Below are positions 43,622-54,722 of a DNA stretch of 64,000 nt, piece by piece. The stretch comes from Hyposmocoma kahamanoa. Taxonomy: Eukaryota > Arthropoda > Insecta > Lepidoptera > Cosmopterigidae. Under the pieces are notes generated by a model. It did no database searches and was not told the origin of the DNA. It was given only the letters and a program-made list of their open reading frames with translations. The stretch lies in contig NW_020653333.1 of the NCBI RefSeq assembly GCF_003589595.1, positions 3,411,531-3,475,530 of the forward strand, in the 5' to 3' direction. Both the position numbers and the translations under genes were made by a program. Positions within the stretch are counted from its first letter, which is position 1; each line of letters opens with the position of its first letter.

Positions 43622-44122
43622 GGGAGTTCCCCTCGCGTCCCGCAATTCGCGCGCTGTAAACTAATTTGAATAAAATAAGAACAGGTGGAGAAAATTTAAC
43701 ACAGATCTACAAGCGCCCGATGGTGACTGACTGGGTAACAGAGGGCGCTGCGCGGCGTGTCTTTAAACTGCTGGGTAATTTTCAAATTTAGCGCTAAATA
43801 TGAATTTAATAACTAATAAGCCTTCAGTTGAAAACCAAAATTTTGCAGGTTCTCTGTAGTATTTAAAGAGAAATAAATATCTCCAAATAAGAATTGTATT
43901 GAAAGTTAGATATTTTATTCTTAAATAATACGTTTTAGATTTTTTAACCTGTTTTCAGGATTTTATATGATCCGATAAAGTACATCCAAACTCGTAACAC
44001 ATTAGCACATTCTTTAGACAATGTCCTTAAGTGTATCGTATATTTTTTATTAGACCGTTATTTAATAGTAAAAACCTAATCCATTTGATCTGACAAAACA
44101 TTTTTTCCCGCTTCTGTGTCAT
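43622..44122 (-). repeat. family JK repeat, uninterrupted
   Basis: Inverted relative to 25332-26440. Contains cgcaattcgcgcgctgtaaa, aagaacaggtggagaaaatt, gcaggttctctgtagtattt and cctgttttcaggattttata. Useful to define what was inserted in the other copy. Confidence 0.7.
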
Positions 44123-45010
44123 TATCCTGTCATACTATACCACCTCCAACCACTCGTATAGTTGAAAGCTGAGGATAGACTTATTTTTATCGTGATTACA
44201 CGAGAACACCAGACACCTTATACAATTGAGATTCGCCACATTTTTTTTCTACATTTCCCTAATGTAACATTGTTTATGTGGCACAAGAATCGGGCCTCTG
44301 ACATTATTGATTTATCTAAGCAATATAATTAAAATTTTACAATAACTGGAAACATAAAACAACAAAATATACATTGCTAGTATAAATTTATACAGAAATC
44401 TTACCTAAGTTCGACCAGAATATAAATAATGATTTTTATAATTACTTTATTTTTTATTATATAGTCATACTAATTTATTTCTAAGTACAATATTTTGACT
44501 AGAATATGCATTTTTATTATGGCTCACATAAATGATATATTTTACATATGATTTTAGTTTTATTTTTGCCTTTATTATTCGTTATAATAATATTATTTCA
44601 TTATATATAAAGAAAATTGCCTGAACAACCAATAATTAGAAAATAAAATCATTTAAAGTATAGTATAACTGTTCCAACCTCTTAATCATTGCTGTAGAAC
44701 AAAGCTTAGGTTTATTAAATATTTTTTGTTTAATTTATAAATCATATGTTTTTATATTGAACTAGCGCCCTCGGTATTTTAGCGCCCCTTCTAAGCTCGG
44801 CCCTGTAGAATGTTAAATTACGCTAGGTTGATATTCACGCCGACTCCTGTCACAAATTCGTCTCTTATAAGAGGTAGAAGCGCCGTGTGTCTGTAAAAGA
44901 AGAAAAAATATTTGATTATATAAAGGTATATGACGAAAAGAAACCTAATTAGAAATATGGTAAATTTCGTATGTCTACAACAGAAGATACACACAGTATA
45001 TGTACTTCTC
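44123..45010. other. AT-rich noncoding stretch
   Basis: Nothing recognised. Confidence 0.35.
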
Positions 45011-45583
45011 CGAGTATATAACCAGAAATAGAGACGAAATGTCATTAATTTGTTTGAAAACTGTTCTGCCAAATCATTACGGTGACAACTGTGTTCCGGT
45101 TTTGAAGGGTAAGGGTGCTGGTGTAATTACAGGCACATATGTCTCAGGGTGACGGCGCAGTGAAACCTCAGATCTTTGCGATTTAAAGCTCTGTGTGGCA
45201 CTGGTACTGTTATGGACAGTTGTATAGCTTACCATCAGGCGCACGACTTGTTCGTCCCGTCACTTGATATTATAAAAAAAAGTTGAGCTTTGGTATAATG
45301 GACGGAAATTGAAAAATTACATATTTAATTACCGATGAAATGTGATTCCGTTTGTTTTGTAATTAGATGTTTTGCAGTTTATTTCACACCACACCACATT
45401 TTTGGAATATACGAAGACGTATACACTGGTCGAGTTGTTCATGCTGTACTATTTTAGTTTTCTAATTTGTGATTTCAGTGCAAACGAGAGTTGATGTTTA
45501 AAAGTGAAATAAGACCCATTTTCCTGATGAGTTGCCAGGCATAGATGGCCCTTGTTTTGTCTCTATTTCTGGTTATATACTCG
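45011..45583. mobile_element. family I inverted-end element, copy 1, with nested SINE
   Basis: Ends cgagtatataaccagaaata (45011) and, inward from 45583, CGAGTATATAACCAGAAATA, followed by gagac(gaaatg). The inside matches copy 2 at 60893-61362 along most of its length (gtaatttcagtgcaaacgag-like, accgatgaaatgtgattccg). A family A copy interrupts it. No open frame. Confidence 0.75.
45088..45283 (+). repeat. family A SINE-like repeat nested in family I
   Basis: tgtgttccggttttgaaggg to cttgatattataaaaaaaag. The corresponding position in the other family I copy lacks it. Confidence 0.85.
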
Positions 45584-45604
45584 ATGGACTCGCTTGATCC
45601 TGAA

Positions 45605-45690
45605 ACAGGGGGTCTATTTCCGTTCTCCATCCGACATCCGTCCAAAACAATTACTTTCAAATAAGCAATACTGGACCAAATCAAAAGACG
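45605..45690 (+). repeat. MITE G fragment
   Basis: ggtctatttccgttctccat and caattactttcaaataagca match one arm of 32364-32550. Confidence 0.6.
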
Positions 45691-45903
45691 AAGAAGCAAG
45701 AAGAAGCTTCATTACATTACTATTCGGTAATTTCCGGAAAATTTCAAATTTCAGAAAAATTGGGAAAATATAATTCGACGCTCAATTATGTTCTACATTT
45801 AGATATATCTTTTCAAGTTTTATGTAGCGTCATTTATAAAATAAAACTGTATAAGTTACAAGTAAGATAAAGGAAAACAAGATTTAAAATCAGTACAGAG
45901 TAC

Positions 45904-46325
45904 TAAAAAACCGACCTCAAAAGTACGTGGAATTGATCTATTTGCCAAGTTTTATTGAAATCGGTTACCACTATACGGAACTTGACATAGGAGATAATAA
46001 AAATCGGTTCTCATTACTCAAAGTATATTGAGAGAGAAAAACGCCTCGAATTAGAGAATAGCAAAATCAACCATTAAAATAATTGGTCCTTATAATAAAA
46101 TTTAGGCGCTATTTATAAAAATGAATCTTCATGCGTGAACAGCCACTTTTAGAGGTGGATGATTTTCTTCAAAATTAAATGGGACCACTATGGAGGTGCC
46201 CTCTTTCCAACAAAAAAAGAATCATGAAAATCGGTGCACAAATACCGAAGTTATCGCATAACATACATATAAAAAAAACATACAGTCGAATTGAGAACCT
46301 CCTCCTTTTTTGAAGTCGGTTAATG
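45904..46325 (+). repeat. family E MITE with internal insertion
   Basis: aaaaaaccgacctcaaaagt … ttattgaaatcggttaccac, then roughly 45965-46140 of foreign sequence, then ccacttttagaggtggatga … ccttttttgaagtcggtt. The inserted part is AT-rich and unassigned. Confidence 0.7.
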
Positions 46326-47080
46326 ATTGGACAACAGTGAAAAAAAGTGTCAAAGGTGTTGACAGGTGTTAACTGTCAAATGTGGAAAAGTATAGGAAAA
46401 ATACGGATTCTGAAAAATGTTTATTTTTCTGAAAAATATGAATAATTCAAAATGAATTCTTCCATTACCCAACACTAATCTCGCCCGAGATAGACATTTT
46501 GCTGACTCGCATCCTTTTCTCTTCTGCGCCACTATACGTACTTTCTGATTTAAAAATTACTCAGTTATGAATAAACCTGCTGTTTTAGGTTACATATTAT
46601 AGGTTATGTATTAGATTTAAGTGTGTAAAGCGACTCATTTGATTGAATAAACATTCCTCTTTCTTTACAATTTGTATAAATGAAGAAATCTGAAGGTATT
46701 AGAAGCGTAGAGTCTATTCTTGGAAAAGGTGAGTTAACACAGCAAATGCTGCAACGCAATACGGTTGCATCTTTTTCGTCTAAACAAGATTTTTTTACAT
46801 TGACATTTGAAATAAGTATGGAATTATAACAAATTTCGTATTCGCCGTTTCTGTCTACGGTTTTGGACAGATATGGCTTAAAACCGGCCCTTTTTGTAAA
46901 AACCCGGGCGGGTTCATTGGGTTTTAGCCCACTACCCTCTCTGCTTTCATGTAATAATAGCACTTTTGATGTATGATCACACATGGCGGTATAATACCAA
47001 GAATATGACCACACAATAATTGCGCATGTTTTCATTTATCAGGTTATATATTTTTGAATGCGATCGAGTAAAACTAAACT
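46326..47080. other. noncoding stretch under a 143-codon open frame
   Basis: The minus-strand frame 46604-47035 is the longest in the window that is not repeat-derived. It has Cys-rich patches (RCSICCVNS, YTNCKERG) but no domain, signal peptide or splice context that I recognise. In AT-rich DNA a chance frame of this length is unusual but possible. Confidence 0.3.
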
Positions 47081-47084
47081 GCTG

Positions 47085-47335
47085 AAAAACCAAATAGAAA
47101 GATCCAACAACAAGACAAGCACGTACAAAAATTCGTCAGGTCCGCTGGTTCGTTCCGTGGCTTAGTTGGCATAGCGTCTGGCACGGTTTGCTGGAAGACG
47201 TCGGTTTGAATCCGGCCGAATCGAAGGATTTTTTTCTTAACTGTTCGATGTTTGTATTAATAATTATAACAAACTAGTGGAGTAATTTCACAAAAAATAA
47301 TTGAATATCAATTCAATACAAATTTAGAAACTGCA
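47085..47335 (+). repeat. composite tRNA-core repeat, type C, plus unit
   Basis: The clearest plus-strand unit: 5' flank aagcacgtacaaaaattcgt, core ccgtggcttagttggcatag … gacgtcggtttgaatccggc, 3' flank gttcgatgtttgtattaata … aattgaatatcaattcaata. Confidence 0.8.
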
Positions 47336-47715
47336 CTAGTTTTAACTTTTTATCAGGTGTTATGTTCAGAAAGAAAAAGTAATAAGACAAAAAACAAAAC
47401 TTTTGCAATATTCTACACAGCCCTAGTCTCCTGGGTATCTGAAAGCGATCAGCTTTCTCAGATCCCAGGATAAGACCCGTCGCTCTATCGTTAGGTCCCA
47501 GTTATCTTTTCCATCCTTGAATTCCGGAGTTTATTCCCACTCCTTTACTGTTCATATGATCAGACTACGGAACGTAATTCCCATTACAGTTCACGATAGT
47601 ATAGCCTGGCTGTTTTCAAAATGAGAGTTAAAGAGCACTATTTATCCACTGTTCCTTCAATTTTACAGGTATTATATTATATATAGCATCTGGTTTATTA
47701 AATAAAAATACGTAG

Positions 47716-48078
47716 TAATTAATACAAAGATCGAACACTCAGAAAAAACACTCAGAAAAAATTCCTTCGATCCGGTCGGATTCGAACCGACGTCTTCTTG
47801 CATACCGTGCCAGACCGAACGAAGAACGAACCAACGGACCTCACGAATTTTTCTATGTGCTTGCGTCGTGTCTTTGTACTTGGTCTTTCAACGACTTTTT
47901 AGTCGTAGCGCCATCTATGAGAACTCTATTGCAGATTTATCACCCAGTTAGTACCTTTACAGCTACCAGTCCTGGGGAATTTTTTCTGAGTGTTCGATCT
48001 TTGTATTAATAATTATAACAAACTAGTGGAGTAATTTCACAAAAAAGCAATTGAATATCAATTCAATAAAAATTTAAT
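47716..48078. mobile_element. composite tRNA-core repeat, type C, complete insertion
   Basis: Flanked by the 13-base duplication taaaaatacgtag (47703-47715, 48079-48091). Inside: a minus-strand unit (3' flank, core with ggattcgaaccgacgtcttc, 5' flank tagcgccatctatgagaact … gctaccagtcctgg) fused to a plus-strand 3' flank (ttttttctgagtgttcgatc … aattgaatatcaattcaata). The duplication proves that the inverted arrangement moved as one unit. Confidence 0.8.
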
Positions 48079-48344
48079 TAAAAATACGTAGCTTAAAAAA
48101 AATTTGTACATGTTATTAAACAACAATGGAATTTGCCGTGGACAATGAAATAGTACAAAATGGTATTAAAAAGTGAAATCTTCTGAAAATTGAGATAATA
48201 GGTACCGGTTGCCAGTTCACAGTCCATATGTAGTTATTGATATTATACTTTATAATAATTTAATGTTATTGATATTGTTTCTTTATTTTATTATTTACTT
48301 TTTAACAGACTTCTTTTTTTATTTTTTTTTTATACTTGACAGGC

Positions 48345-48565
48345 AAATGACTAGGAGGAGGAGGAGCTTTATTCGACTGTATGTTTTTTTTTCTTTTATA
48401 TATATGTTACAAGATTACTCCGGCACTTGTGATCCGATCTGGATGATTCTTTTTTAGTTAGAAAGAGGGTGCATCACAAGTGGTCCCATTTAAATTTGAA
48501 GAAAATATTGCATCTCTAAGGGTGGCAAACTAGAGGATGACTTTTGAGGTCGGGTTTTTAGTACT
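48345..48565 (-). repeat. family E MITE
   Basis: Minus-strand copy: taggaggaggaggagcttta … tggtcccatttaaatttgaa … gatgacttttgaggtcgggt. Confidence 0.7.
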
Positions 48566-49009
48566 CTGTACTGAGATTATTATTTGTTATGCACGTAAAC
48601 CCGTATTGTAATTACTAGGTCCTGTATTTAAATCCGCAGAAAAAAAAAACCTTTTAGAAAGAACAGTACCTTTTGTGTGTTTTCCTTTTTACTTAATGTG
48701 ATTTGTGTTTTCCTGTGCAATAAAGGATTAATTAAATACAAATTAACTCTTAAATATTCATTAACGAAATGAATATTTTATATTTTAGAATAATTTATAT
48801 TACGAGGGCCTTTCAATACCAATTGTTCCATATACTGGGGTCAAGGGAGGAATAAATTTTTAGTATGAAATAGCTGATTTTATTCCCGCCATTTCACGGG
48901 TTCTCGTAGTAAGTTGTTCGCTTTGATAGATAATATGCGTTCTACTCTGGTCTGGTCATATCGCACCCTCTATAATAAAGTGAAAAAATTTGGAAAGTAA
49001 ATTTTTGTG
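48566..49009. other. AT-rich noncoding stretch
   Basis: Nothing recognised. Confidence 0.35.
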
Positions 49010-49045
49010 ATACTATAGCTTTTTCTGTGTTCGATCTTTGTATTA

Positions 49046-49358
49046 TGGGCCTCATAAGAAGGCTCAAGGTCACTAAGCGGGCAATGGAGAGAGCGATGCT
49101 CGGTATTTCCCTACGTGATAGAATCAGAAAGGAGAAAATCCGTAGGAGAACTAAGGTAACCGACATAGCTCGAAGAATTGCTCAGCTGAAGTGGCAGTGG
49201 GCGGGGCATACATATAGCTAGGAGAACCAATGGTCATTGGTGCGGAAAGGTTCTTCAATGGCGAGCGCGCACGATGGATGCGGGCAGGACCGATGGTCGT
49301 GGAGATCTTTTGGGGAGGTCTATGCCCAGCAGCGAGCGTTGCATGGCTGAATGATGAT
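49046..49358 (+). mobile_element. RTE-type LINE, 5'-truncated
   Basis: The frame 49027-49221 contains KRAMERAMLGISLRDRI, IRRRTKVTDIARRIAQLKWQ and WAGH, the standard C-terminus of RTE-type (and related) reverse transcriptases. After WAGH the frame is lost (deletion), and the untranslated end finishes atgatgatgat, the short tandem tail of such elements. The 13-base duplication gatctttgtatta (49033-49045, 49359-49371) shows that it inserted into the 3' flank of a C-type repeat (49010-49420). Confidence 0.8.
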
Positions 49359-49371
49359 GATCTTTGTATTA

Positions 49372-49461
49372 ATAATTACAAACACACAACAAACTAGTGT
49401 GGTCATTTAAAAAAATAACACACTATCATGCTAGTAACACATCGGAACATAGTAAAACATT
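49372..49461 (+). repeat. C-type repeat 3' flank, continuation after the RTE insertion
   Basis: aataattacaaacacacaac and aaactagtgtggtcattt continue the flank begun at 49010. Confidence 0.6.
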
Positions 49462-49519
49462 TTATAGAGCTCCTTGTGAAAGGATTCGTTTGGAAAAGTA
49501 CTGACACCTTACCTATTTC
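49462..49519 (+). repeat. family A 5' fragment
   Basis: agagctccttgtgaaaggat and actgacaccttacctatttc. Confidence 0.75.
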
Positions 49520-49859
49520 ATTAACTATTTCAAATAGATTTATTGTTATGAGAATCTCTGCCAGTGCTGCCAACCGACCGCGACAATCCTACGTTAGAAA
49601 TGTTCCAGTCATAGTCATATATAAGGCGCTGCAAATCAAACTAACCGATTTTTACTAGTGCGTTCTCGACGCGTGGAAGTGTTTATATAACTTCCCGCGC
49701 TTTTCAAATTTTGTTTATGTTTTGTAGGGCACAGAGACCTCTAACACAGGCATTGTTATACTTAAAAGAAGATTCATATAACTATAACTGTAAATGCATA
49801 CTTAAAAATAATTAAATAATCATTCGTTTATTGAATATCACGATTTTTTACTACTATGG
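49520..49859. other. AT-rich noncoding stretch
   Basis: Nothing recognised. Confidence 0.35.
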
Positions 49860-50190
49860 TATTCACTTGTTTCTTATGAAATTACTCCACTAGTTTGTTA
49901 TATAATATTAATACAAAGGTCAAATACTAAGAAAAAATCTTTCGACGCGGCTGGATTCGAACCAGTATCTTCAGCATACCTGAAGCTCTCCCAACTCAGC
50001 TACGGAACGTACCCGCAGACTATTGGAAATTTATCTGTGTGCTTGTTGCAGATCTTTGCTTCCGGTTTGATCGAGTTTTTAGGCGTAGCGCCACCTATGG
50101 AAAGTTTTTGTTTTCTCAGCCAGGTACCTTTACAGCTACCAGCGGCTGACTACAGATGTCGCTTTATTAATTGCAATATTGAATCGAAAG
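49860..50190 (-). repeat. composite tRNA-core repeat with a third core type
   Basis: Same flanks as type C (gaaattactccactagtttg; gtgtgcttgttgcagatctt; ggtacctttacagctaccag … cagatgtcgct), but the core is different: on the minus strand GTTCCGTAGCTGAGTTGGGA, a well-paired anticodon arm CTTCAGGTATGCTGAAG, and GGTTCGAATCCAGC. Confidence 0.75.
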
Positions 50191-50710
50191 AAAGATTTTT
50201 ATTTCATTAAAATTAATCTTAATTTCTTTGGCCAACGATTGTACCTAACGGTACAAGTACTAAAATGTTGTATACAAAATATTTAATATGCTCCTTTGCG
50301 ACTGTTTGAGACCATGAACCGTTAAAGGTATTTTTGGGAAAAGATTGGGGGGCATTCTCCGACCTCCTTTCGCGCTTGGCTTATACCCAAAAAGAAGGAA
50401 ATAGAAACGTGATTGAGACCGTCATTCAGATGGTCATTGAGACGAAAAGCTGATACGAAATTACGGAACCGCTGGCTGAAAAATGTAAAACTGCTTGTCA
50501 GTAATTATTTATAATATTCATTCGTCGCAAACAAGGAGTTATCTTCTAACCGCCAGCGCCGCCAGTACGCAGCTGCATGGGAGTTAAAGGTGAGTGTCAC
50601 CAATATTTTTCCAAAATTACATTTGTTGGTTTTGTGGGTAAACTTTTCAGAACGGAAGGAACAAAGTCCACTGCCTTTTAACATCTCAGCTCTTTTAACG
50701 ACCATGAAAA
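50191..50710 (-). repeat. probable LINE 3' region
   Basis: On the minus strand AAATAAAAATCTTTCTTTC near 50185-50205 looks like a LINE terminus with a (CTTT) tail. The upstream GC-rich patch 50540-50580 has an acceptor-like CTCCCATGCAG and could instead be a host terminal exon (phase fits the 51625 exon), ending after about ten codons. Neither is secure. Confidence 0.3.
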
Positions 50711-51624
50711 CAGTAAAGTCTTAAGCCGGGTACTCATTACCGAACTGTAATGTGACAGATATAGAATAAGGTTCTGGTGTGTACACTTGAAACAGTCTTC
50801 AATCAGACAGTTCACTGCGAACCGCACGCGTTCCGCTCGCGGCAAGCTCGCGGACCACGTATATACTAAAACCGGTTACTGACTAGCGAGCTAGTAACCG
50901 TTGCATGTTATGTAACTAAAAATCATAGTAAAATTATAATTAGACAGTTTTAAATTGAAATTGATGCTTTTTTTGCACACTTTTGAAAAGAAACATTAAA
51001 AAAATACGTGCTCTATTTTTTTGCTCGTTTCTTTTCTAAAATTGATTTTTTGTGTCAGAAAAAGTTAAACACTAACTGTGAATATTTAACTTTACGAATA
51101 CTGTGACTATGAATTTCCAAAATCATTATAATATTATAAACTACACAATGATTGGGGAAATTATTTTGATAGGGAAATTTCCTGTCCATAGATATAAACG
51201 CCAGTGAATGTTGCCCATTTGTTTTGTGCAATTTATGTTATGAAGAAAAATATTAACAAAAACAGGCAGTGTAGTGCTAAATTAAAGTAAAAAATATAAT
51301 ATTCCCTTGTCATATTTTTATTTTCATACGTTTAGAAAAAAAGGCTTTTAATTTTATTTTTCGTTGTTTTTTTTTCACCTCAGAAAAAATACATTTTTTT
51401 CACAACACCGTCCATTATCTAGCTTTAGTTTGATATGATACAGATCAAAATCTGTTCATGGTTACGCATCGTGAGGGTCCACTTAATCGACGTTAAGGTC
51501 AACACATACTATTTTTTACTTAGGCAACTGCATACGTGGCAAATATGCAAATATGCGGATAGCAATGTCACCGACTATGCGAGCTTTTTAGTTTACGGTC
51601 ACAACATATTAGACTGCTACTTAC
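50711..51624. other. noncoding stretch
   Basis: Near 50700-50880 aagccgggtactcattaccg and cgctcgcggcaagctcgcgg form a GC-richer patch; the phrase gttctggtgtgtacacttgaaacagtcttca also occurs at about 26755 (gttctagtgtgtacgcg), so it is a repeat. No gene. Confidence 0.35.
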
Positions 51625-51784
51625 TCATGTGGCGCAGGCCAAGTAGGAGTATGCTTATGCGTAGCCGCCCTCGCTTTGGCTAGCAGCGTCATGACGGCAC
51701 GCTTAGTCGGCGACATGGCGGCCCGTGCGCCGCCCAGCAGCGGCCGCTTGCGCGCTGTGCTCGCAGCCGCCGACCCACCCGCAC
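51625..51784 (-). CDS. host gene exon, basic Ala-rich region
   Basis: On the minus strand an acceptor (TTTACTGTGGCAG) and a strong donor (GTAAGT at 51619-51624) bound 160 bases. Only one of three frames is open: two bases to finish a codon, then 52 codons and two spare bases. The predicted stretch reads AGGSAAASTARKRPLLGGAR, then MSPTKRAVMTLLAKARAAT and HKHTPTWPAPH. It is basic and Ala-rich, like an extended region of a chromatin or RNA-binding protein. GC content is far above the surroundings. The entry phase matches an exon at 58451-58561 if that exon uses the donor at 58445-58450. I do not recognise the protein. Confidence 0.6.
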
Positions 51785-52169
51785 CTGCCACAGTAAAGAT
51801 CTACATGCGTTTTGTTGCCGAGTCTGTTCCAAGCTTTTATTATTAGGGCTCATACGTTATAGCTTAGAGCTTTTTTCAAACGCACAGTGAGAAGCTCAGG
51901 GTCTGTATAGTTTCGACCGTCTTTCGATCCGCGTTGCGTATAGTGCGTGCAGATCTTTAGTGTACTTACCGAAGCGGCAGTGGAAACTAAAATGAGTTTT
52001 ATTGATAAATTGTTGAGTTCAAATGTTTAGCGTTTTTGGATTTTTTACATTTTATAATTTTTGGCTGGTATGACCGACCCGACAGCAACCTGACGTGACG
52101 GTTGTGCTAGTGGTTCAGGTCTATGGACTGTGGTACTAATGCTCTGCAGTGGCACTTTTTATAACCAGC
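51785..52169. other. noncoding (intron-like) stretch
   Basis: Nothing recognised; pyrimidine-rich acceptor region of the adjacent exon lies at 51785-51800. Confidence 0.35.
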
Positions 52170-52521
52170 AGACGAGCCACTTGACGGGAGTTAGTCATCG
52201 TCGCCCAAGGACATCTGCAATATCAGAGGTGCTGCCTATGCGTTGACAGTCTTTGAGGACCGTGTTGACTCGCTTTTTGAAGAGCTCCACACGGCAAAGG
52301 AAATGTTTCAGGCAGGAGACCATTCCACATCTTGCAGGTCCGAATAAGGAACGAATGTGATGTTTGCGTGGTTTTAGAATGGCAGGCATCAAGGATGTAG
52401 AGAAGGTGGGCTCTATTCCTTTGGCTGGAGGTGCGATGGTGGTAACGTGACGGTGGCACCTGTTCGAGAAATTCCTCTGAGCGCTCGTTATACAAACGCT
52501 AGAATACACAAAGAGAGCCAA
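52170..52521 (-). pseudogene. LINE family V: RT C-terminus, frameshifted
   Basis: Two overlapping minus frames share the coding signal. The first (52495-52223) has PPSRYHHRTSSQRNRAH, ILDACHSKTTQTSHSFLIRT and CKMWNGLLPETFP; the second (to 52195) has LFKKRVNTVLKDCQR and DIADVLGRR before the stop. In intact CR1/Jockey-like elements these lie in one frame (…HP..LD.WRS.T..F..SF..RT..LWN.LP..VFP……FKKRV…GRR). A frameshift near 52310-52320 has broken it. Confidence 0.7.
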
Positions 52522-53164
52522 CGTCTCTCAAGTAGACTTGGACTGGATTCTAAACTGTATGTGCTTATTTACTGCAGTATTAGGCAAACTTTTCAGGGCA
52601 TGAAAAGCATAGGTATGACTATTGTGCAGAGCATTCGCTTTTAAAAGCAGTAAGGTCGTACTCAGTTATGACAAAAATATCTGGTACGGCAGTTAGTGAA
52701 GAGGGAGACGATACGATTTTAAGTCTCCTAAGGATCTTATTACACTGGCTGTCTATACTGTTTAAGTCTGGAATACAACAGCGTGGCATTTCAGTGTGTA
52801 TGTGTACGCAGTGGTACCCACTAGGGCTGTCAGTCTCGTTGAATTTTCAGGTCCCGGAAAAAATCGGTCTCAAAAAAACCGGAAAAGACGAGATTCGGGA
52901 CTATTTAAAAAATATATTTGCATACTTAAAGGGTAGTTTCGTGTGACGTCTAGTGTCCGTAAGTCAAGATTTATGAGCTTATTTTGCGTGTGGAAAGGCT
53001 AGGTATTTAGGAAGTCAAAACCTGATATTTTAATCAAGTTCCTTATTAATTAAGGAAAACTTATTTATGAAACTTATTTACATTTTTATATTGGGTACAG
53101 AAGAAATAAAGTACGTTTGATGTAGTTTCAGATTGAGAGTTCTCCAATCTCTACAGATTATTCT
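52522..53164. other. AT-rich noncoding stretch
   Basis: A 92-codon frame at 52668 has no recognisable features. Confidence 0.35.
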
Positions 53165-53440
53165 AAGGCTGCTAACAGATAGATGTTTGCAGTTAATATG
53201 TGAAATCTTAATCAACTACATGCAGCCGAGACCTCGACTGCATGACGTTGGTAACGACTTCACGCATTAACTGAAATCGGTTTCGACTGCATGCACCCGA
53301 GATCGACTGCATGCAGTAAATGTGTGAAGTCGTTATCAACTTCATGTAGTCGTGATCTCGGCTGCATGACTGGATGAGATTGAAAAAATCAGTCTCGATT
53401 CTCGAAAATATCAAAGAATTGAAGAGACTCTCAAAATGTT
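53165..53440. repeat. family Q palindromic repeat, copy 1
   Basis: Starts aaggctgctaacagatagat. The inside alternates direct and inverted copies of two motifs, gcatgcagtcgaggtctcgg-like and gttgataacgacttcacgca-like. Confidence 0.6.
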
Positions 53441-53499
53441 CGAGACTGATATTCCCGGAATGAAGGCTCTATATCCACCCAAGTGAGTTCTGTGCTTTA

Positions 53500-53805
53500 T
53501 GTATGCCCTTGAGCCCGGGGAGGCCCAATACTAACCTCCAGGTGGGAGATATACCCACTAAAACCCGGCTTACCCTCTTGGCCAGGTGTTGTGGGCGCTA
53601 TGGGATCCCGAAGATTCACCATTACGACGTCCTTGGCTATCCTTGGAGAGTTGGCTCGCTTGACTCTTCCCCCGAGACAGGTGAGACCATACAATGCGGA
53701 CAAGGGATCCATGTCCCCTGTCCGCTCGTCTCACAAGAGAGTTAGGCGAGCAGCGAACTGCGTTCACCTTCTCTCGCCCCGGCTGCGTTAAGAACCCTAC
53801 CACTA
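53500..53805 (-). repeat. R1-clade LINE 3' fragment, divergent
   Basis: Colinear with 31130-31440: gagcccggggaggccc, atacccactaaaacccggct, gcgctatgggatc, tcaccattacgacg and atacaatgcggacaaggga … cccctgtccgctcg. More decayed, with no recognisable ORF end. Confidence 0.6.
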
Positions 53806-54284
53806 ACATAGCCAGTTTATATATTTTTTTATTTTATATTATCGACCCGGTCTTTATTTAGACCAAACCCGCGGCTAGAACAAATTTGCACATTCGCTTT
53901 GTTAGTACTTGCAATTATCCAATCGTTGCTTAGTCGTGTCGTTGTTGGAACAAGACGTCTATTTCTCCCGCTCTGTGATATTTCAAAGAGGTCTTATTGC
54001 TTGCTACTGTCTTTATAAAATCCTTTGATGATAAGTTATTGTTTATATTACGAATTTGAATGTGTTAAATGGTATTAAATGGAGGACATAACTTATTAAA
54101 GGCACTTAAATTGTAATTTAAAAACTTGTAATACTTATTAAGGTTATTGAATATCACGATGTCTTACTACCATGATTACTGCGCTATAAATATCTTTTGT
54201 ATATATTTTATAGTCTCTTTAATGTTTTAAGTTTTAGTTAATTCTAAATTTCAATGTGATTGTTTTGACTTTTGTTTGCTGTTT
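53806..54284. other. AT-rich noncoding stretch
   Basis: Nothing recognised. Confidence 0.35.
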
Positions 54285-54440
54285 TGCTTTGATACTTACA
54301 AAGATCGATTACTAATAAAAATTCCTTCAATCCGGTTGGATTCGGACCAGGGCCTTCAAGCAATCCGTGTCAGAGGATCTCCCAATTTCTTTACATGCTT
54401 TTTATCCTACTCAACTTTAAAGTTTCTGACATTTTCGGTT
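54285..54440 (-). repeat. composite tRNA-core repeat, type C, degraded
   Basis: acaaagatcgattactaata, ggattcggaccagggccttc and gcaatccgtgtcagagga. Confidence 0.6.
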
Positions 54441-54497
54441 ATAAAGATTCTTCCAAAGTGATACAAGATACCCGTATATGAACAAGTCTTGCGACTG

Positions 54498-54722
54498 GTA
54501 GTCCATAAATAGAAATTTTAAACGCAAAGGTCTGGGGCACTGCCACTGCGCCCGTCACCTTTAAACATAAGTTGACAAGTCCCATGTGCTTTTAATTTCA
54601 CGTACGCCCTTTTCCTTCAAAGCTGGAATGCAATAATGCTGTAATTACTACTTGGCGGCAAAAATAACTAAAGTGACATTACTTACCAGGACGAAAACTT
54701 ACACAAAGAGCTTTATTACAAA
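54498..54722 (-). repeat. family A SINE-like repeat, near full length
   Basis: gtccataaatagaaatttta, cccatgtgcttttaatttca and cttggcggcaaaaataacta are present; old, divergent copy. Confidence 0.8.
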
